Source: CAZVEV01 sp964625865 | Lineage (GTDB): Bacteria > Planctomycetota > Phycisphaerae > SM23-33 | Length of the DNA: 15,114 nucleotides | Assembly: GCA_964625865.1 (NCBI GenBank) | Contig: CAZVEV010000134.1 | Location: 1-15,114, forward strand | Direction: 5' to 3' | Shown: positions 6,797 to 12,945 of the stretch, piece after piece | Position numbering within the stretch: position 1 is the stretch's first letter | Layout: each line of letters begins with the position of its first letter | Translations under genes and position numbers: made by a program | The notes under the pieces: generated by a model | Told to the model about the DNA's origin: nothing | Database searches by the model: none | What the model saw: the letters and a program-made list of their open reading frames with translations, nothing else

Positions 6797-7720
6797 ATGC
6801 GGAAATCACTGATCGTCGTCGTTGGGATCGCACTGGGTATGACACTCCTCGCCGCCCCCGCCGCAGGCGCCGAGGAACTGATCAAGGGCACGCTGGACGG
6901 GCAGGTGCTGACCACCGGGGCGGGCAAGATCCTGCTGCTGGACAAGACGGGCAAGACGCTGTGGACGCACAAGGGCCAAAACTGCAGCGATATCTGGATG
7001 CTGAAAAACGGCAACGTCCTGCTGGCCGACAACAACGTCCTCGAGATCAACCCCAAGTCCGACAAGGTGGTGTGGGTGTACAGGCCCGCGGCGCAGAAGG
7101 GCGGCGCGACGTTCTCCGCCCAGCGGCTGGCCAATGGCAACACCATGGTGGGCGAGAACTCCGCCGGGCGGATCGTCGAGGTCGACAAGGAAGGCAAAGT
7201 TGTGTTCGAGCTGAAGCTGCCCCTCTGCCAGCCGGGCTCCCACAACAACCTGCGAATGGTCCGCAAGCTGGATAACGGCAACTACCTGGTGTGCTATAAG
7301 GCAAAGGCCCTCGTTCGCGAGTACACGCCCACCGGCAAGGTGGTGTACGAGGTCAAGGTCACCAAGATCGCCTACTCAGCCGTCCGCCTGCCCAATGGGA
7401 ACACCATCGTGGGTCACATCGAAGCCGTCACGGAGTTCGACCCCAAGGGCAAGAAGGCGTGGCAGTTCAACGTCAAGGACCTGCCCGGGATCAAGCTGGG
7501 GATGATCTGCGGTATCCACGTCCTGCCGAACAACAACGTGGTGATGGGCTTTTATCGCGTGGCGACGGGCCCGGACGGCGCGGGGCTGATCGAGATCACG
7601 CGCGACAAGAAGGTCGTGTGGCGCTGGATCAGCAGGGCCAAGGGCGGCGAGCGCCACACGATGGGCGTCCAGAAGCTCGACGCGGCGGGCAAACCCCTGC
7701 CAGGCAAGGCCCTGCGATAG
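6797..7720 (+). CDS. Secreted PQQ-like / arylsulfotransferase-like beta-propeller protein
   Basis: A 307-residue exported protein of uncertain function. Residues 1-25 are a Sec signal peptide (MRKSLIVVVGIALGMTLLAA, then AGA). The remainder is a beta-propeller of about six blades, each with an L-x-NGN-x-hydrophobic turn: LKNGNVLL near 69, LANGNTMV at 111, LDNGNYLV at 158, LPNGNTIV at 198 and LPNNNVVM at 243. Linkers of the type DKTGKTLW or DPKGKKAW come between them. The repeats resemble PQQ-dehydrogenase and bacterial arylsulfotransferase propellers. Conserved-looking His at 149 (GSHNN), 241 (GIHVL) and 287 (ERHTM) fall at blade positions where arylsulfotransferases keep active-site residues, but I cannot assign activity. 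AAAGGAG at 6784-6790 supports the start. It is divergent from the sulfatase, suggesting shared control. Confidence 0.85.
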   Translation: MRKSLIVVVGIALGMTLLAAPAAGAEELIKGTLDGQVLTTGAGKILLLDKTGKTLWTHKGQNCSDIWMLKNGNVLLADNNVLEINPKSDKVVWVYRPAAQKGGATFSAQRLANGNTMVGENSAGRIVEVDKEGKVVFELKLPLCQPGSHNNLRMVRKLDNGNYLVCYKAKALVREYTPTGKVVYEVKVTKIAYSAVRLPNGNTIVGHIEAVTEFDPKGKKAWQFNVKDLPGIKLGMICGIHVLPNNNVVMGFYRVATGPDGAGLIEITRDKKVVWRWISRAKGGERHTMGVQKLDAAGKPLPGKALR

Positions 7721-7731
7721 GGCGATCCCCC

Positions 7732-7902
7732 TCCGCGCCCACTACGCCGGCGCGCGGAACCCCCGCGTGTATTCACGCGGGGCGAAATGCCTGCATCCGA
7801 AGGCGAGGGAGTCTCGTTCGCAACACGCCATTTAGCCCCGGGTGATGACACCCGGGGGTTCTCCCTCGAATATGCATAGGTACCGCGAGCAGATCGTCGA
7901 TC
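7732..7902 (+). repeat. Structured ~170-bp repeat, copy B, at the propeller-gene 3' end
   Basis: Inverted copy of 4501-4669. It starts 11 bases after the propeller stop codon. Two perfect 9-bp hairpins are visible: CCCCGCGTG-TATT-CACGCGGGG (7761-7782) and CCCCGGGTG-ATGA-CACCCGGGG (7836-7857). The ends carry GAACCCCC (7757-7764) and GGGGGTTC (7854-7861) as an inverted pair. Relative to copy A, stem bases have changed on both sides together (for example CCCCGGGTG/CACCCGGGG here against CCCCCGGTG/CACCGGGGG there), so pairing is preserved although sequence is not. It has no following T-run, so it is not a classical terminator. Confidence 0.87.
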
Positions 7903-7997
7903 CGTCAACATGTCCCCGGAAGGCAACGTGAGAACCCCACGATATATCACGGAACGGACTCCCCCGAAAAAAAGTCGCAATCCGGCCAAGAAGGCGC

Positions 7998-8026
7998 TTG
8001 ACATAGCTCGGCAGATGGGATAGTAT
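7998..8026 (+). promoter_or_regulatory. Sigma-70-like promoter of the first PEP-CTERM gene
   Basis: A perfect -35 box TTGACA (7998-8003) and a -10 box TAGTAT (8021-8026) have the ideal 17-base spacing. An A-tract (7967-7973, preceded by CCCCCG) upstream resembles an UP element. Downstream are TGGCGGTGACCGC and GCTTACA, both echoed in the leader of the next gene. The predicted transcript has a 5' leader of about 95 bases. Confidence 0.75.
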
Positions 8027-8127
8027 TTGGTATCGTAGTGGCGGTGACCGCTGCTGCAGCTTGTGCTCCGTGCTTACAGTTCATTCGAAGCTTAGAGAGT
8101 GTGCATTAACAACTGAGGAGAGATCAC

Positions 8128-8877
8128 ATGACCAGGACCACAGGACTTCTGCTCGTGGCAGGGCTGATTCTTGCGATGGGCTGCCCAGCCGAAGCGGCAT
8201 CGATCGGGATCAACTTCCAGGGGCGCGGCCGCCAGACATTGGCGGCCGGCGACATGGCCGGTGTGGTACAGCAGGTCAACTGGAACAACGTCGCGGACGT
8301 GGGAGGGGGCACGAACGACCCCGTCACCGGTGACATCGTCAGCCCGACGGCCGATACGATCGTTGACAGTGCGGGAGCCTCCACCACGCTTACCCTCGCG
8401 TCGAGTGGCTGGGAGACCTCCTACAGCGCATCGGGAGGCAACCGCGCGGACGCCGACGGGGCGATGATGAACGGGTACATTGACAACACGGCCGGCACGG
8501 CAACGGTGACGATTTCCGGCGTCAACAGCGAGTTCAGCCGGTATGACGTCTACGTCTACTTTGGGTCGGACGTCGACGGACGGTCGGCCTCCATCGGTGA
8601 CGGGACGACCACGTACTACTGGACGACCGACACCAGCACCTTCGCCGACGAAACCGACTACACGCTGGCGACCGACACGACGGGGCCGATCGGCACGAAC
8701 ATGCCGCGAGCGGACTACGCCGTGTTTGCGGGCCTGACGGCCGACAGCTTCACGATCACCATCACCAAGGGCAACCACAACGCCGGCGTCCATGGCCTGC
8801 AGATCGTCCCCGAGCCTGCCACGCTGGCGCTGCTGGGACTGGGCGGACTGGGCCTGCTGCGCCGCCGCAGAGCCTGA
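8128..8877 (+). CDS. PEP-CTERM sorting domain protein
   Basis: A 249-residue exported protein. Residues 1-24 are a signal peptide (MTRTTGLLLVAGLILAMG, then PAEA before ASIG). The middle is Thr/Asp/Gly/Ser-rich and acidic with alternating beta-strand patterns (for example YDVYVYFGSDVDGR near 139), plausibly a carbohydrate-binding-like or adhesive beta-sandwich. The C-terminus has the tripartite sorting signal: PEP at 228-230, a hydrophobic stretch ATLALLGLGGLGLL, and RRRRA. In known systems an exosortase removes this tail and the protein goes to the outer surface or extracellular matrix. GAGGAG at 8115-8120, seven bases before the ATG, supports the start. It is followed by a hairpin terminator and a second PEP-CTERM gene. 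No specific function can be named. Confidence 0.9.
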   Translation: MTRTTGLLLVAGLILAMGCPAEAASIGINFQGRGRQTLAAGDMAGVVQQVNWNNVADVGGGTNDPVTGDIVSPTADTIVDSAGASTTLTLASSGWETSYSASGGNRADADGAMMNGYIDNTAGTATVTISGVNSEFSRYDVYVYFGSDVDGRSASIGDGTTTYYWTTDTSTFADETDYTLATDTTGPIGTNMPRADYAVFAGLTADSFTITITKGNHNAGVHGLQIVPEPATLALLGLGGLGLLRRRRA

Positions 8878-8903
8878 GCGGTACATTCACCATGTGAATC
8901 CAG

Positions 8904-8930
8904 CGCCCCGCGGCCGGCCCGCGGGGCGTT
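8904..8930 (+). terminator. Hairpin terminator after the first PEP-CTERM gene
   Basis: A 10-bp perfect stem CGCCCCGCGG / CCGCGGGGCG (8904-8913 and 8919-8928) with a 5-base loop is followed by TTGTCAT. It starts 26 bases after the stop codon. The U-run is short, so termination may be partial or need help. The whole hairpin with its flanks recurs after the second PEP-CTERM gene with a single base difference in the loop. A smaller inverted repeat ATTCAC-CAT-GTGAAT (8885-8899) precedes it. Confidence 0.75.
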
Positions 8931-8985
8931 GTCATGCGCCTCGCGGGACCTCCCGAAAAAAAAACGGATTCTGCAAAGAAAGTGC

Positions 8986-9014
8986 TGGACAAACAATGTC
9001 AGGTGATGTATAAT
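8986..9014 (+). promoter_or_regulatory. Sigma-70-like promoter of the second PEP-CTERM gene
   Basis: TGGACA (8986-8991) and a perfect TATAAT (9009-9014) are separated by 17 bases. An A9 tract (8956-8964, preceded by TCCCG) lies about 20 bases upstream, as in the first gene. Just downstream TGGCGG-TCAGCG-CCGCCA can form a 6-bp hairpin, followed by GCTTACA at about 9073-9079. It lies downstream of the terminator-like hairpin of the preceding gene, so the two genes have separate promoters. Confidence 0.78.
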
Positions 9015-9095
9015 TCCAAGTTGATGGTGGCGGTCAGCGCCGCCACAGTCTACGAGAGGTAGTGGAGCTAACGCTTACATTTGTGGAGAGGTGGC

Positions 9096-9824
9096 ATGAA
9101 CAAGACAGCAACAGTAGTAATCGTGGCGGCGTTCCTTGTATCGAGTGCCAACGCGGCGCTGATCGAGATCGACGTGGTTGACGCCAGGGCGTTCCAGCGG
9201 GGTGACGCCGGAGCAGCCTACAACAACACCCAGAACGGGAACATCGCCCGCATCTTCGAAGGCAACGGACTGACGAAGCCCGACGCCGAAGACCCGACGA
9301 CGTGGACGCACGATGGCGGCTGGGGCAACGGCTGGCAGGGCCAGCAGAACCACGGGCCTACGACCTCGAACTGGGGCTGGGTGATCGCCGACTTCGGCGC
9401 CGCCAACAGCGCGTTGGGCAAGATATACATCTGGAATGAGACCGAGAACAGCAAGAGCGGTAATCGCGGGATGGCCACGATCAATGTCTACTCCGCCACG
9501 TCGGTGACACTGCCGGCTACTGGGAATCCGACCGTTGTTGACTACGACTTCAGCGACGCGGCGTGGACCAAATTCAACGCCACTCCCATTGCGGTGTCGA
9601 AGGGCGCAGGGGCCGCCGGAAGCGCGCTGAACGCGACGATTGATATCTCAGCGATTCCCAGCGCCCGCTACATCGGGATTGAGGCGGTAACCCACACGGG
9701 CCTGGATACGAACCGTGTCGGGCTGGCCGAAGTGGTCTTCACCGAAATCCCCGAGCCAGCGACGCTGGCCCTGCTGGGCCTGGGCGGGCTCGGCGTGCTG
9801 GTTCGCCGCCGTCGCAGAGCCTGA
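9096..9824 (+). CDS. PEP-CTERM sorting domain protein, discoidin/galactose-binding-like
   Basis: A 242-residue exported protein. Signal peptide MNKTATVVIVAAFLVSSANA (1-20). The body is rich in Trp, Asn and Gly (TWTHDGGWGNGWQGQQNHGP near 69-88). It has strand patterns such as WVIADFGAANSALGKIYIWN followed by INVYSA and ARYIGIEAVTHTG, an arrangement reminiscent of galactose-binding/discoidin-like beta-sandwiches; this is a resemblance, not a proven match. PEP at 219-221 begins the sorting tail, which ends in an Arg cluster. I chose the ATG at 9096, preceded by GGAGAGG at 9085-9091; a TTG at 9081 in frame overlaps that ribosome site and is not credible. Apart from its two ends, the protein does not resemble its upstream neighbour. 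Confidence 0.9.
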   Translation: MNKTATVVIVAAFLVSSANAALIEIDVVDARAFQRGDAGAAYNNTQNGNIARIFEGNGLTKPDAEDPTTWTHDGGWGNGWQGQQNHGPTTSNWGWVIADFGAANSALGKIYIWNETENSKSGNRGMATINVYSATSVTLPATGNPTVVDYDFSDAAWTKFNATPIAVSKGAGAAGSALNATIDISAIPSARYIGIEAVTHTGLDTNRVGLAEVVFTEIPEPATLALLGLGGLGVLVRRRRRA

Positions 9825-9849
9825 GCGGTCCAATCATACGTCCATCCAG

Positions 9850-9876
9850 CGCCCCGCGGCCAGCCCGCGGGGCGTT
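9850..9876 (+). terminator. Hairpin terminator after the second PEP-CTERM gene
   Basis: Same 10-bp stem CGCCCCGCGG / CCGCGGGGCG (9850-9859 and 9865-9874) and trailing TTGTCAT as at 8904-8930; the loop is CCAGC instead of CCGGC. Identity continues on both sides (CCAG before, GTTGTCATGCGC after). It starts 25 bases past the stop codon. Confidence 0.75.
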
Positions 9877-9973
9877 GTCATGCGCTGGGGGGCACGGACA
9901 AGTCTCGGCAACCGCCTCGGTCCCCCACGGGCGACGGGACGGCGTGCAAGGAGGCAACCGAACATGCCCGGCC

Positions 9974-10320
9974 GGACCCCGTAGGAGCCTCACAGGGGCG
10001 GCCTAAGCGACGAACGCGACGCTAACGAGTTCCAGGTCGCCTTTCCCAGCCGAGGGGCGGCCAGGGGTCTTAAAACGGCTTGGCCGGGACGCTGTGGGGA
10101 TCGGACAGGCCCGCGCGATTTCAAGCGATTCGTCAGGCCCCGTAGGGGTCGTCAGCATTTGGCCGGGGGTCGAGCGAAGCGAGGCCCCCGGTAGGGTTAC
10201 TCGTAATCACAGAGCCCCGAAGGGGTGACAGAACATATTCTAAAGCAAGGACTTGCTTCCGACCCCTCCGGGCTGGGACGCTCGGGCAATACGTGGTTGC
10301 CGCTTCGCGTCAAACCACGG
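9974..10320. repeat. Cluster of degenerate two-hairpin repeats
   Basis: Three related copies of a short module built on CCCC-GNA-GGGG followed by a CAG-containing tail occur at about 9974-9998 (degenerate), 10136-10160 and 10213-10236. After the second comes the hairpin CCGGGGG...CCCCCGG (10163-10191), whose loop contains GAGCGAAGCGAGG. After the third come AAGCAA-GGAC-TTGCTT (10243-10258) and CGTGGTT...AACCACG (10292-10319). The alternation of a small CCCC/GGGG hairpin and a larger variable hairpin suggests decayed tandem units of one family. I see no coding capacity and no transposase. Confidence 0.6.
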
Positions 10321-10379
10321 CACCCGTCACGTGAGTTCGCTTGAGGCCTGAGGGTGGTACGCGCCACCCGATTCCTGTT

Positions 10380-12524
10380 CTACTTCCCGTCGATCTTCGC
10401 CGCGTCGGCCTTCAGGGCATCCACGGCGGCGCGGGCGGCCTTGATCTTCTCGGCAAGCTTCGGCAGCTCGCGCGCGATGTGCCTCGACAGCCAGGGGTCG
10501 GTTTGCAGTTCGTCCAGGACGGCCTGGATGCGGGCGATCTTGGCGGCGATGAGTTTTCCGGCGCTGCCGCCCTTGGACAGGTGCAGTTCCTTCTCCAGTC
10601 GGGGCAGGTCGATGAGCATCTGGCGGATCTTGCGGTCCAGGGCCTGGGCCTGTCCGGTCGCCTGGAGCTGCTTGAGGATCTCGTTGGATTTCGCTTTGGC
10701 GTCGTCGGAGTAGCTTACGCTAACCGGCAGAGGCCAATCGTCGGTGCGGAAGGTGGGGATCGGCAGGCGTTCGCGCCCGACCATGTTGCCCTGGGGCCAG
10801 GTCGCCCAGCCGTACCGCACGGCGACGGGCTCGGCGACCAGGTCGCTGGTGACTTCGATGCACGGTTTGCCCTCGAACCGCGTGTGGCGGGCCGTTCCGG
10901 GATACCACCGCCGGTCGGCCCCGGCGATGATGAAGCCCTTGAACGGCGCATTGCCCTCCCGCGGGCAGGGCAGAACCTGCCAGTACGCGTTATTCTCGAT
11001 GTGCTTCCACCGCTTGTAGACCACCGGGTCGCTGTCGAAGTAGAGGTAGATATTGCCGGCCGCCTTCTTCATGCCCGTGTACTGGTTGCCCCGATGCACC
11101 ACCGGCTTGCCGTACACCCGCGCCAACGCCCACAGCGAGGCGTACTCGGCTACGGGCAGCTTCTCGGCGGGGTGGATGTAGCTGTTGCCGGTCGGGTACG
11201 TCGCGATCATCCCCGCGTGGGCGTCGCCGGCGAGGGCCCGCCGCTGGATGTCGCGGACGACCTGGTAGCTGCCCTTTACGGTCTCGACCTCCGGGTCGGC
11301 ACCGAACGTGCCCCATCCGGGCTGGCTGATACAGCCGAAGGGCAGCTTCGGATCGCCGAACGCCTTGCGGAACGAGACGGGGATCTTCGGGAAGGTGTAC
11401 TCGTATCGCGTCCAGCGCCCGAACGCCTGGTTCTCGCCCTGGTAGTAGAGCACGCCGCGGATGGCGAGATGGCGGATGGGCATGACGGTGGCGTTGAACA
11501 GGCCGGCCGGCGGGCTCCAGCCGCTGCGGGCATCGCCGGGCTTCCTGGGCAGGCGGAGGCGCGGCGGCTTCTTCCCGTCGGCCTTCGCCTTGGCGACGCG
11601 GGCGGCATGCTCGACCTTCTTGGCCTCGCAGGCCTCTTCCCATTCAGCCATCAGCTTCTCGACCTGCTTCGGGTCGTCCCAGACGGCGGTTTCGGCGTCG
11701 TAGTCCTTCAGGACGGTCTTGATGATGACGTTGTCGACGGTCTCCAGTTCGCTTCGGAGGCACCACGTCTGGCCGAGCGTTCCGCCGCGGGCGACGTTGA
11801 TCACGCCGACGGGCACCTTCAGGTAGCGATGCAGGAACATACCGTACAGGTACGGGACGGCCGAAAACCTCTGCGCCGCGTCCGGCGTGCAGACCTGCCA
11901 CCCGATCCGCCGGCGGACGTCGTCCAGCGGCTTGTACCACGAGTCGTTCCACGCCACGTACCGCAGGCCGGGGAAGTCCGCCGAGGCGGCTTCGCGACTC
12001 TTGCGGTTGAAGTTGGACCAGCCCATGTTGCTTTGACCGGCACAGAGCCAGATCTCGCCGATCAGCACGTTGCGCACGCCGACGGTCTGCTCGCCGGTCT
12101 TGGCGATGATCCACGTGGGGGTGAAGGAGGCCTTGGCGGGGTCGAGCTTTGCGGTCCATCGCCCCTGTTTGTCCGCGGCGGCCCGGACGGTCTGCGTCTT
12201 GAGCTTCGGCGGGTTGGTCTCGACGTAGCGGACAGTCACCGAGTACTCGCCATCGTCGGTCTTCTCCGGCGGGGCGACGGCCTTGTCGCCGATAGTCGCA
12301 TCCTGCGTCAGCGTTACCGCAACGTCCGCACCGGGCGTTGCCCAGCCCCAGACGGTAATCGGCTTGCCCTGCTGGAGGACCATGTTGTCGGTAAAGATGC
12401 TCGCCAGCCGAAACGCCGGCTTGACGTCATCGGTCTTCGCCGCCGTTACGTCGGTAGCGCAGACCATCACGCCAATGGCAACCACCCACCCCGCCACACC
12501 AAACGATCTCGAAACGTTCCGCAT
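10380..12524 (-). CDS. Sialate O-acetylesterase-like SGNH hydrolase, exported
   Basis: Predicted carbohydrate esterase removing O-acetyl groups from sialic acid or a polysaccharide. Of 714 residues, 1-29 form a signal peptide (GVAGWVVAIGVMVCATDVTAA). Then comes a beta-rich domain with LASIFTDNMVLQQGKPITVWGWATPG (40-65), typical of this family. The SGNH block I is GEIWLCAGQSNM at 156-167 with nucleophile Ser165. Block VLYYQGENQA (358-367) follows an inserted charged helical stretch at about 284-325. The expected His is in YIHPAEKLPVAEYA near 449-462 (His451). The last 85 residues or so are Lys/Ala/Leu-rich and probably coiled coil (ALDRKIRQMLIDLPRLEKEL). AGGAG lies six bases before the ATG. 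It is divergent from the esterase gene; the downstream side is the repeat cluster. Confidence 0.9.
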   Translation of the reverse strand: MRNVSRSFGVAGWVVAIGVMVCATDVTAAKTDDVKPAFRLASIFTDNMVLQQGKPITVWGWATPGADVAVTLTQDATIGDKAVAPPEKTDDGEYSVTVRYVETNPPKLKTQTVRAAADKQGRWTAKLDPAKASFTPTWIIAKTGEQTVGVRNVLIGEIWLCAGQSNMGWSNFNRKSREAASADFPGLRYVAWNDSWYKPLDDVRRRIGWQVCTPDAAQRFSAVPYLYGMFLHRYLKVPVGVINVARGGTLGQTWCLRSELETVDNVIIKTVLKDYDAETAVWDDPKQVEKLMAEWEEACEAKKVEHAARVAKAKADGKKPPRLRLPRKPGDARSGWSPPAGLFNATVMPIRHLAIRGVLYYQGENQAFGRWTRYEYTFPKIPVSFRKAFGDPKLPFGCISQPGWGTFGADPEVETVKGSYQVVRDIQRRALAGDAHAGMIATYPTGNSYIHPAEKLPVAEYASLWALARVYGKPVVHRGNQYTGMKKAAGNIYLYFDSDPVVYKRWKHIENNAYWQVLPCPREGNAPFKGFIIAGADRRWYPGTARHTRFEGKPCIEVTSDLVAEPVAVRYGWATWPQGNMVGRERLPIPTFRTDDWPLPVSVSYSDDAKAKSNEILKQLQATGQAQALDRKIRQMLIDLPRLEKELHLSKGGSAGKLIAAKIARIQAVLDELQTDPWLSRHIARELPKLAEKIKAARAAVDALKADAAKIDGK

Positions 12525-12945
12525 AGTATTCTCCTGAAGGACGCAACATCCTCTCGTGTAATCCGGCGATCACCGCCGGGAGCGACAGTCTACGCCGCCG
12601 GCGGATGCATGTGAAGTGTTCGTCGGACTCGTGGCGACCAGGTACGGCACGGGACACGCCGGGTGGCGACTTCAAGCGGAGCCCGAGGGGCGGAGCTTGT
12701 GGGTGTGTAACGCTTCACTGACATGCAACAGTCGTCGGATTCAGGCCCGTAAGCCCGAGATAAGGTCGCCTCGCCCGTCAAGGGCGGGGACAGAAAGACA
12801 TTTGCTGAGCCTTGAGATCGTGATAGAATCGCTACACAGGCCCGCGACAACCGTGGGCAGAACGCCCAATAGGTATTTCCAGTCGCCACCGAACAAGGTT
12901 GAGCACGCGGGGAAATACAAACACCTGTATGAGGAGAGAATGAAA
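12525..12945. other. Divergent intergenic region between the SGNH protein and the EF-hand esterase
   Basis: About 420 bases should contain both promoters and leaders. On the plus strand TTGCTG (12802-12807) and TAGAAT (12824-12829) are spaced by 16 bases and are a moderate promoter candidate for the esterase, giving a leader of over 100 bases. A short inverted repeat CGCCC-GTCAA-GGGCG lies upstream, near 12775-12790. GAGGAG at 12931-12936 is the esterase ribosome site. The reading frame is open upstream of 12946, but the encoded residues do not look like protein and would precede the signal peptide. Confidence 0.5.

Larger units (their letters stand above)
7721..8127. other. Intergenic region: repeat copy B, then the promoter and leader of the first PEP-CTERM gene
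   Basis: The first part (7732-7902) is the structured repeat listed separately. A short unassigned stretch containing GATATATC (7941-7948) follows, then an A7 tract at 7967-7973, a strong promoter at 7998-8026 and a leader of about 100 bases. The leader holds the short palindrome GCGGTGACCGC just after the -10 box and GAGGAG at 8115-8120. No gene is seen. Confidence 0.7.
9825..10379. other. 555-base intergenic region, mostly hairpin repeats
   Basis: It lies between the plus-strand PEP-CTERM gene and the 3' end of the minus-strand SGNH gene. It contains the terminator at 9850-9876 and the repeat cluster at 9974-10320, each listed separately. Between them (9886-9973) is GC-rich sequence with no recognisable signal. 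The short open frames here have no ribosome site or recognisable product, and no RNA gene was recognised. Confidence 0.65.

Noticed and set aside
4501..7902. Composite transposon bounded by the inverted repeats
   Set aside because: No transposase or integrase lies between or near the copies, the copies are only about 75 percent identical, and their position at gene 3' ends fits another explanation better.
9081..9095. TTG start for the second PEP-CTERM gene
   Set aside because: It would include the ribosome binding site GGAGAGG in the coding region; the ATG at 9096 begins a normal signal peptide.
8128..9824. Tandem gene duplication of the PEP-CTERM genes
   Set aside because: Only the C-terminal tail and the flanking control sequences match; the bodies of the two proteins do not align.
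9974..10320. CRISPR array
   Set aside because: The modules are degenerate and irregularly spaced, and there are no uniform spacers or cas genes.
10341..12614. Plus-strand open frame of 757 codons
   Set aside because: It is antisense to the SGNH protein, which has a signal peptide, ribosome site and family motifs; the plus frame has none of these.
12616..12945. N-terminal extension of the EF-hand esterase
   Set aside because: The frame is open, but the residues are unlike protein sequence; a signal peptide and ribosome binding site begin the gene at 12940-12946.
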